A DNA stretch of 64,000 bases, taken from NCBI GenBank assembly GCA_001599295.1, contig BCGN01000002.1, forward strand, positions 310,001-374,000, written 5' to 3'. Positions 56,434 to 64,000 of this stretch are shown one piece after another. Positions within the stretch are counted from its first letter, which is position 1, and the number at the start of each line of letters is the position of its first letter. A program made the position numbers and the translations under genes. Under the pieces are notes generated by a model. It was not told where the DNA came from. It saw only the letters and a program-made list of their open reading frames with translations, and searched no databases. Source of the stretch: Sporopachydermia quercuum (Eukaryota > Ascomycota > Sporopachydermiomycetes > Sporopachydermiales > Sporopachydermiaceae).

Positions 56434-58220
56434 TTATAATTCTGCAGAGAAGTCAATAACCTCACAAGATAAATCAGCCAAGTTCACCAGCACCAATTGT
56501 TTATGAGTTTTAAACTCAGGAAGACAAATAAGCCTGGAGTATATCATATCACCATCTGGTGACTTTTCAATAAGAAGTTTAGTCTCAAACTGTGGCTGGT
56601 TCCCAGCAAAAAGTACATGCGGTGTTTCGGTTATAATGAAAGGATCAGAGTCTTTAAATGGATAACACCAAAGGGTATCAGGAGCCGTTGGGAATAAATG
56701 TTGAAGCAGTAGCGTGTCCTCTAGTATTTTCAAATGAGAGATCGAGTCATTGGCTTTTGTTTCGACATCAAACTCTGCTTTAGGAAGATTCAATTCACTT
56801 CTTATTTTATCTTCAGGTAAAAGATACTTAGCCATATCATTGACATTTTGACCACCTGTACCTAAAGCTCTTATTCCTTCAAAATCGTACCAGGTAGGAT
56901 TATCTTCCAGATGTAATAACCCTTGTTGAAGATTTGATAAGTTAATATATTTTCGGGATAATGGAAGAAGAGAATGGTGAATTGCCTGCTGCGGAACAGA
57001 AAAGGAGGTCGGATCTGTAGCACCAGGCATAACAGATACCGTAATAGATGGAAGAATATCTGCAAGAAATTGATCAAATTGTTGAATAGAAGCTGGCGTA
57101 CCAGAAAGATTAGCTGTAGCTTGACGATTACTTAAATCGACTTTGTCTACTTCATTGAAATACTCTGGAGATACTGAATTGCCAGCTATTATTAACTTAA
57201 TGATCTGTGAAGCTTTTACCCTATCAGACAACCCACCTAACACCCCCGTTAAAAACTCTTTCATCAGTTCAATCTCTAACCCAAAATCTTCAGTACTACC
57301 AAATTGAAGGCCAGAAACTAAGGCCACGTATTTTGGCTTGTTCGTTTCTTTATCAATGCCTCTAGAAGGGATGGGATCACCATCATTACTTAGCTCTTTT
57401 CTGACGGCACTTTCTTGACTATCCATCATTTCTAAATCCAACAGAACATCATTTTTGAGTACATCAGTCAAATCAGGTAATGCAACTTGTGGTGGTAAAT
57501 CTGGAACACATATATCTAGGATTTGAAATTTACCAGGCTCAAGCTCAATGCCAAATACTGCAACTACAGCACCCGTGACAAGTTGAACATTCATTTGGTT
57601 AAGCTTTTCTAGACCACTTAATTCCACTCTTCCACTTTCATCTTCAATAGTAATAACATCTGAAGCATCATTATATGCATAATGAACCGGAGGAGGGGCT
57701 CCCCATTGCTGCCTACCTAACTCTTCAAAGATATCAGGTTTATATTTCATTTCATAGTAAATAGTACCAACAATCCAGCACGGTTTATTGTTTGTGATGT
57801 CAAGCACTTTTTCTACGTATTCAGCATTTTGTTCTTTTATAACTTTTTCCCATTTAATCTTTGCTGTTTCAACAAGTTTCTTCCGTAACTTTGTTAACCG
57901 GATAAAATATATGTTAGCATATTGTTGATTATAAGATCTGTCACGCAGTTTAACTGAATATTCCTCTTTCCATTGATCTATGCTTTTAAAATTCGCATTA
58001 TCTGGAGTAACCGGAGAATCTTCCACTTGACACCTCACTGGATTTCCTAATTCTTTTTCAACCCTTGAATATATTTGTTAATATTCATACAATTATTCGA
58101 TTATCTGAATTTACCCATTTATTGAAGATTACCCAAGAAACAAAAGGTAACTCACGGTTTATCAAGATAACTGTCAAAGCTATCCGATCGACTTTGACTC
58201 AAAGAAACGTCTGGCATCAT
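56434..58220 (-). CDS. POL31: DNA polymerase delta small subunit Pol31
   Basis: Two exons, 58220-58156 and 58063-56434, join to 564 residues; yeast Pol31 has 487. Exon 1 gives MMPDVSLSQSRSDSFDSYLD. It was added because the exon 2 frame has no usable ATG, a GTGAGT donor fits, and a TATTAAC branch site lies 14 bases before an in-phase acceptor. Exon 2 shows the family blocks SYNQQYANIYFIRLTKLR, VLDITNNKPCWIVGTIYYEM, ITIEDESGRVEL (OB fold), LQILDIC-like FQILDICVPDLP, then the inactivated phosphoesterase domain with IAGNSVSPEYF and SVMPGATDPTSFSVPQQ, and APDTLWCYPFKDSDPF. It bridges the catalytic subunit and Pol32, and also serves polymerase zeta. The exact choice of the first of two adjacent ATGs is uncertain. 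Confidence 0.93.
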
Positions 58221-58824
58221 TCACAGAGTTGCTGTTATAATTTGAAAATACTTCGCTTCAGCTTAGAAGATTTATCTAGATTCCAGTCATTGTATGTTTA
58301 ACAAGGTGCTTAAACTGGCTTAGGTTGAGATAATAAAGTGAAATAATAGAGTGAGATAATATAATAATGGCGTTTCTAAACCCAACCACAAATCAAATGT
58401 TACGCGTCGAGTCACGTGATATATGATAAATGAAGTATTACGTAATGGCGAAGGGCATACCATAAAACGGCCTTCAATTGTAAATCTGCGAATGACACAA
58501 TTAGTTGGAAATTGAGAAAGATTGATGAGGAAAATAGTGATTATTTATTTGCTTATGAGTCTACAACGATTGAAATATTGAATGAGCGAATCATTATATG
58601 AAAATGGGATCAAATGGGATCAAATTTTCCTTCTGTTTATTGTACATACCACTTCTATGCCTATGACTATGCTTAGTTATATTTGGCTTATAATCTTAGA
58701 ATTATTTACTTATAGTAATAAAAGTAGTCAGCATTATGAATGCATATTTACAACCATTAATAAGTTTCTCTATCTTCGTTAAAACGTATATCTTATGTGG
58801 TACTTTAAGTTTCACACTTTGCTT
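58221..58824. other. Intergenic region POL31/PSD2
   Basis: 604 bases between the POL31 start and the PSD2 stop, same strand. Contains the POL31 promoter; no gene seen. Confidence 0.6.
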
Positions 58825-61800
58825 TCAGGTATTGTGCTCATTGGACTCACTTCCATCCAGCTTTAAAGGTGTGAAATCCTCAGGATCAGAATAGTTTTCC
58901 AAATCCCGATCATTAGTCAAGTCATCATAATCTAAATTATGTGCTTCCCAGCTCAAAGCTCCATCTAAAGGAGTCATAGGATTATCCCGAACAACTGCTG
59001 ATCCCCTTCTGCTCACAACTCTAACAAAAGTACTATTCCTTCTTTTTCTCGCCCCAAGAGGACTTTGCGGAATGATAGTATCATCGTTCTCCGTATTCAA
59101 ATCATCGACATTGACATTGTATTGACCAGTAAGATTATGTACAAGCTTCAACTTCTCATCAGGCTGCATGTCATCAAATGCCTTAGTTGTTCGTTCTTGT
59201 TGTGGGACATCATTTCTATGACCTATACTCTGTCCTACCCTTATCAAAGTTTCAATAGCCGCCCTGGAACTCTCTACCAAATCTTTATCCCATTCCAAAC
59301 CAGCTTTATCGCTAAACAAGACTACTAAAGTAGATCCGCCAAACTTGAAATATCCAAGCTCATCACCGCGCTTAACTTTTTGACCCGGCTGGGCCGTTAT
59401 AACAGTACTTCCTACCATCATTGCACCTATGCAAACTACTACTACGGTACCAAAATATGGAGATTCTATAGGTACCACATATCTAACATTTTCACCGTAA
59501 ACATCTAGTGCGCTTCTGACAGCCATAGGATTCACAGTATAGTACTCGCCATCGATAAACCTTGGTTTACCAAGGATTCCATCCACAGGAACATGAAATC
59601 GATGATAATCCTGTGGTGCTAAACGAAATATCGCAAGTTTGCCTCTAAGAAATTCAGAAACTAGCTCTGGATAACCTTTGCGGCCATTTTTACCCGAGAG
59701 CAACTTGGTGATGGAGAAGCTCCTTCCTTTAATCCAAATCTCAGTGGCAGAAGAAATACTATCAAACAAAGTACATCGGCAATCAGCAGATGAAACAACA
59801 ATTTTAGGCTCATCAGCAGCCTCTACAGGTCTTGCATCAGGTGCTAATTTTCTGTAGAAAAAATCATTGAATGTTCTGAAGGCCTTAGGGTCTTTTATCA
59901 AACACTCTTCCAAATTTAAATGGTGAAATTTAACAAAGCTGGCTATACCTGCAGCACTTTCAGGCATATCATATTTCCTACCTTGTTTAACACTAAGTGA
60001 TTTCAACAGATTTCTGACTTTTTTCTGTTCAACACCATGCTTAGAACTGAGTACCTTGTATAGTAAACGGATGCCCAATCTCACATAAACGGACATTTTC
60101 TCCTCCATGATAACCCCTGTTTCTCTATCTTGAACCAACAGATTCGCAGAATTGGCACCTAAATCATACTTACCATAAGATAACCTTACTAGTATCTTGG
60201 AATACCATTTCTTGGTAGCCATAGAAGGAGTCAAAAAAGAAGAACCACCCCCAAGATCCAAATTATGCCAGTCTTTAAATAAACAAGTAGCTATATGTGT
60301 AATTATATCCTTATCATCTTTCTTTTTTAATTTCTTATTCCCGCAAATAGGGCATGCTTCTATTCTAATCACTCTGTTTTGCTCTGTCGATATTATTGAG
60401 AACGATCTGAGCCCTTGTGCTAAATCTTTCATAGTCATTGGAAACTCCGCAGTCAAAGGTCTTTCCATTGCGACGAGGTTTACCTCCTCCTCAAGGCATA
60501 TCACCGTTTGATCAAATGTCAATTCATCCTCGTCTCTATCATGCTTACCCCAACGATGGAAAAATCTTTTAGTTTTCTCTTCAGGATCAGTTGCTCCTAT
60601 ACCATCTAGAAGACTAAAGAGCTCTAAGTATGACATAGTTTTTGTAAGGTTTATGTCATATATCTGGAGTAGTCTATACCATAGAATTTGTCTTAGAGCA
60701 CGATATGGAGCATACTTCACTCTTATTTTCAACACGGGAGTTTTATCTATCGTTACATTCTGATTTCTAATTAAATCACTATCAATTGAACAAGGAAGAT
60801 CTATCTCTTCAAAGCTTGGACTGCTAGCGGTGGTAAGATATTCCAAGTTGATATCATACAATCCAGTTGCATAGTTCTTCTTAGCTCCTGTATCTTCAAT
60901 AATAGAAGCCATCTTAATGGAGGCAAAAGCAATGTTGCTATGTAAACTTATTCTGTCATGTTCCATTATTTGAAACGAAATAGAGTAGTTTCCATCAGTT
61001 TTGGAAACCTTCAAAAGAAACTTTTCTTCGAACACAGGATTCAAATTGTGTCGTTTGAATTTTGTTCGGAACGTTTTCCTACCTAAAGTTACTGTTACAA
61101 AGGGATCAACATCAAAGTCCCGCTTTTTTGTGCTCGGAATTGGTGGCAAGTTAGAGATTGACACTACTTCCAAATAGCATATTCCAAGAAGATTATCATC
61201 ATTCAGTAGTTGATATCGTGATAGTTTTGGCAATTTCAGATTTCCAATTCCGTTGCTGGAAGATAGAGATGTACTAGACGAGGTAGGTGCAATATCTACA
61301 TCCTCATTCAGAGCATTCTTATGTTTATGATTTATTATGGACACTGAATCGTTATCAGAATCAGATTCATCAAGGAATATTTGGTGCCTAGGGTAAAAAC
61401 CTTGATCATCTACTTCATCATTGAAGTTCATACTCCCATCAGCATTTTGAGGAACACCCAGTAACTTAGCATTTGTTCTCACTTTCACTTTCCAAAGGTT
61501 CCATCTTGTTCTGACCCTTCGTTTGATAATATCAGCACTAATCTCAATAGCTCTATTATCAGCTACGACATTCAACATAGCTGAATCAGATATGGGGCCA
61601 TATTCAACCAAATCTGACGTAGGAGTGATTGCTATTTTGATAAGAAGCCGACCTGTAATGTACCTTTTCTTCATACTTGAAGAATGTATTTCATACCATT
61701 GAGGTTCAGCAGGTGGGAAATAGTCCTCGTATTCAATAGGAGGTTCGTCCGAGAATATTTTGAATAAGACCAATCTGACTTCACCTAAGTAGTCTTTACG

Positions 61801-62079
61801 ATAAAATTCCTTATTCCAAACAATGAAGTTGAGTAAAGGAATCCTGTTTGACATCGAAATGGGCACTGAAATGCGTTTATTCCATACTGGATTTACGGTC
61901 TTATATGCCACCTGAGTTTTCACCCTATAAGAATCAAACCTGCATACAACATAAGGGTTAGAGGTATCTCCTTTGCCCATAGGTGCTAGATTTTCACCTT
62001 TGAGAATGCATATATTTAGTAAAAAGTCTTTCTTATCTTGATCTTCTACTTTTTTAGCTTTGGCTTTCATTAATGGCAT
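58825..62079 (-). CDS. PSD2: Phosphatidylserine decarboxylase 2 (C2-domain type)
   Basis: 1084 residues from the first in-frame ATG at 62079 (yeast Psd2 has 1138). The frame is open to 62202, so an upstream exon is possible. Order: a C2 domain (about 20-140; ILKGENLAPMGKGDTSNPYV), a second C2 domain (about 300-440; VDPFVTVTLGRKTFRTKF), an EF-hand-like helical part with a C-P-I-C zinc-type site (ACPICGNKKL), and the decarboxylase domain from about 680. Key residues are visible: YHRFHVPVDG and the self-cleavage motif GGST with Ser916, the residue expected to become the pyruvoyl group. Psd2 makes phosphatidylethanolamine from phosphatidylserine in the Golgi/endosomal system. The tail of about 150 residues after GGST is longer than in bacterial enzymes, as expected for Psd2. 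Confidence 0.94.
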   Translation of the reverse strand: MPLMKAKAKKVEDQDKKDFLLNICILKGENLAPMGKGDTSNPYVVCRFDSYRVKTQVAYKTVNPVWNKRISVPISMSNRIPLLNFIVWNKEFYRKDYLGEVRLVLFKIFSDEPPIEYEDYFPPAEPQWYEIHSSSMKKRYITGRLLIKIAITPTSDLVEYGPISDSAMLNVVADNRAIEISADIIKRRVRTRWNLWKVKVRTNAKLLGVPQNADGSMNFNDEVDDQGFYPRHQIFLDESDSDNDSVSIINHKHKNALNEDVDIAPTSSSTSLSSSNGIGNLKLPKLSRYQLLNDDNLLGICYLEVVSISNLPPIPSTKKRDFDVDPFVTVTLGRKTFRTKFKRHNLNPVFEEKFLLKVSKTDGNYSISFQIMEHDRISLHSNIAFASIKMASIIEDTGAKKNYATGLYDINLEYLTTASSPSFEEIDLPCSIDSDLIRNQNVTIDKTPVLKIRVKYAPYRALRQILWYRLLQIYDINLTKTMSYLELFSLLDGIGATDPEEKTKRFFHRWGKHDRDEDELTFDQTVICLEEEVNLVAMERPLTAEFPMTMKDLAQGLRSFSIISTEQNRVIRIEACPICGNKKLKKKDDKDIITHIATCLFKDWHNLDLGGGSSFLTPSMATKKWYSKILVRLSYGKYDLGANSANLLVQDRETGVIMEEKMSVYVRLGIRLLYKVLSSKHGVEQKKVRNLLKSLSVKQGRKYDMPESAAGIASFVKFHHLNLEECLIKDPKAFRTFNDFFYRKLAPDARPVEAADEPKIVVSSADCRCTLFDSISSATEIWIKGRSFSITKLLSGKNGRKGYPELVSEFLRGKLAIFRLAPQDYHRFHVPVDGILGKPRFIDGEYYTVNPMAVRSALDVYGENVRYVVPIESPYFGTVVVVCIGAMMVGSTVITAQPGQKVKRGDELGYFKFGGSTLVVLFSDKAGLEWDKDLVESSRAAIETLIRVGQSIGHRNDVPQQERTTKAFDDMQPDEKLKLVHNLTGQYNVNVDDLNTENDDTIIPQSPLGARKRRNSTFVRVVSRRGSAVVRDNPMTPLDGALSWEAHNLDYDDLTNDRDLENYSDPEDFTPLKLDGSESNEHNT

Positions 62080-64000
62080 TTTGATGGTTCTGCTTAGTCT
62101 CAATTCTTCAAGTAACTGTCGTGATTCAGATTCTATCGAACAATTGTTCCGATAAAGTGGCTTGATTCTGTTGCTGAAGAGGAAATAACCTTTTATCGAC
62201 ACTTATAGTTTCTTGATGATCATCCAACTAAGTACCATGTTTTATCTCGTAATTTCCTTTTCCCCTTGCACTGAACAATCAAGGGTTTCCCTATAGAGGC
62301 TAGTTAAATATATAAAAATTCTTGCTGATGATTCTTGGAGAAGTAATGAGAAAATCCTTAACCAATTCTTATTTGGATCATGAAATTCAGAACTAAAGCT
62401 TATCAAGTTTGGACCATCAATATCTGTGTTATAAATTGTTTAGTAATTATAGTTTTCAGCATTTCAACCACATATGTCATAATCCCTATAATGTTTATTA
62501 ATATTCGTTTATGTAAAAACGTGGAAGGTTAAAAATTAAGGAACAAAGTTTAAACAATGGGGTTACATTACAAAAAGAAAGAAAAGAAAAAAAGAGTTAT
62601 TTTTATGTTAGTTTTAGGACGTCATCATAGAAACCAAATTCTTTTGAAGCTGAAACTGACTTTGCTCAGACGATTATTGATGCTGCCTGGGCTGTATGTA
62701 TTATTGCTGCTTAAATTATTGCTCCAGTTAAGGGTTTAAACTCCATTTTAATAGTGGATGGATCTCTATTTCAATGATTTATTTTGTGGGGTTTCCTCAT
62801 AATGCAAAGTTTCGGACGATTACGGACAACATTCACTGGGACACACATACCTGGACAGCTTATATGACAATAGCCCGAATAATAATATTTTGATCTCTTA
62901 ATCCACGTAGTATTTTTCTATATATGATAAAATAGCTACATAGGTAAATAGANGTATATTGGATTTAGCCTGTTATTTATACTAAGGATTAATTTATTTA
63001 TGTTCGTCGTTCAGGAGCGAAAACAGAGAAACACTGGTCAGTTCAATCTTGTCCCTTCTCCGATGAGTATCCGACAATTCTATTACATTCTACAATTGAA
63101 GGCTCCAATATCTTTCTATTCTATTACCAAGGAAGACAGTAAGTATACTTAAAGGCACAACGCTTGTAGAGGAATAGAGGAGCATTGTTGGCTTGCAATA
63201 TCAAGTATCCTCAATGTTGATTGATTTTTCTGCACCTCCATTTTGGAATGATAAAGTGAGTATAGGACAGTTAACTGATGAGGTGTGCCTTGGGAATTGA
63301 GAAATATATTCAAATTGTTTGTCTTAGAATATAATATATTGCAGTTGAACGGACGGATCTTATTCATTTTTGAAAACACAAATGCTACAAAGTTTTCAAA
63401 AGTATGATTTATCGAAGTCTTACAATTTTTTCTTTCTTTTTTATTCTTTACCTTTAAGAGAGTAGAGAGAGGATTGTCCCGAAGCATAATGGCTCAGTAC
63501 TATACACTTTGTTGATAGGCTGAATCACTGAGTATTATTTACACAGCGTCTTGTGTTGTATTTTGTCTCAAGTCCATAGACCTTCTTTTATTCTTCATGT
63601 AATCATTGTTTCAGTCATTAAGATCGGTAAAGCAAACATATTCAATATCAAAGTAAACACTGAAGCTCTACTTGGTAATTTTTAACGAGAAATTAGATTT
63701 CTTATGGCATTTAGTAAATTATAGATATCGTCTGAGAGATTAGTACCAAGCTCGATTCTTTTATTTTGTCAGGGATGACTGAGAAGTACGATACCACCAA
63801 TACCTCTCGAAATTTGTATGTCGGTAGGAATCTCGTCACTTAATAGCTCTAAATTGTTGGTGGGATAAGTGGTTGGCCAGGATCAACCAAAAAAGTGTTA
63901 ATTGGGTTGTAGTCTTCAGCTTGAAATATATTGATCCTTGATTGCAATGTTGAAATTTTTGTTCAACTACGCAGAATGAGGAATAATAATAATAATAATA
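62080..64000. other. Upstream region of PSD2 to window end
   Basis: 1.9 kb without a supported gene. A Lys-rich frame at 62557-62739 and a minus frame at 63487-63149 match nothing. One N at 62953. Confidence 0.5.
63979..64000. repeat. AAT trinucleotide run at the window edge
   Basis: At least six AAT/ATA units run into the right edge, so full length is unknown. Confidence 0.85.

Noticed and set aside
1-64000. tRNA, rRNA and spliceosomal RNA genes
   Set aside because: Looking by eye for T-loop-like GGTTCRA patterns and known RNA signatures on both strands gave no convincing candidate; a tRNAscan-SE or Infernal run would be decisive.

Overview
The window looks like nuclear DNA of an AT-rich ascomycete yeast or yeast-like filamentous fungus. 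Seventeen of the 19 intact or near-intact genes match conserved eukaryotic families. Eight of them carry 11 spliceosomal introns with GTAAGT/GTGAGT/GTATGT donors and TACTAAC-like branch sites. A chitin synthase with a myosin-motor head, which Saccharomyces and Candida lack, argues for an early-diverging Saccharomycotina lineage (a Dipodascales/Geotrichum-like or Yarrowia-like yeast is my guess) or another ascomycete. CTG reads as Leu where I could check it. Nine isolated N bases indicate a draft assembly or masked polymorphic sites.

Layout, left to right: a class V-type chitin synthase (+) behind a 3.2 kb leader; RPB8 (-), completed here by a distant second exon; a Ste13/Dap2-type dipeptidyl aminopeptidase (+); BNA1, 3-hydroxyanthranilate dioxygenase (-, two exons); CTR9 of the Paf1 complex (+); PSF3 of GINS (-, three exons); SPT20 of SAGA (+). 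Then comes a gene-poor stretch (28.5-36 kb). It holds a decayed class III aminotransferase, a putative secreted protein with 33-bp coding repeats interrupted by a stop codon and a large promoter palindrome, and an LTR- or MITE-like element. After that: DCP1 (-), a HIRIP3-like histone chaperone (+), a mitochondrial Prx5-type peroxiredoxin (-, three exons), a mitochondrial GGQ release factor of the ICT1/Pth4 type (+, two exons), HPR1/THOC1 (-), a small GPI-anchor-like secreted protein (+), TRF4/PAP2 (-), IKS1 kinase (+, two exons), a Rab5 GTPase (-, three exons with a 27-nt micro-exon), POL31 (-, two exons) and PSD2 (-).

The genes do not form a pathway or cluster. Several act in transcription and RNA metabolism (RPB8, CTR9, SPT20, DCP1, HPR1, TRF4, HIRIP3-like), two in replication (PSF3, POL31), and others in the endomembrane system and cell wall (chitin synthase, DPAP, Rab5, PSD2, GPI protein). 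Apart from the 28.5-36 kb stretch and the last two genes, neighbouring genes alternate strand without exception. I found no tRNA, rRNA, CRISPR array or intact mobile element by eye.
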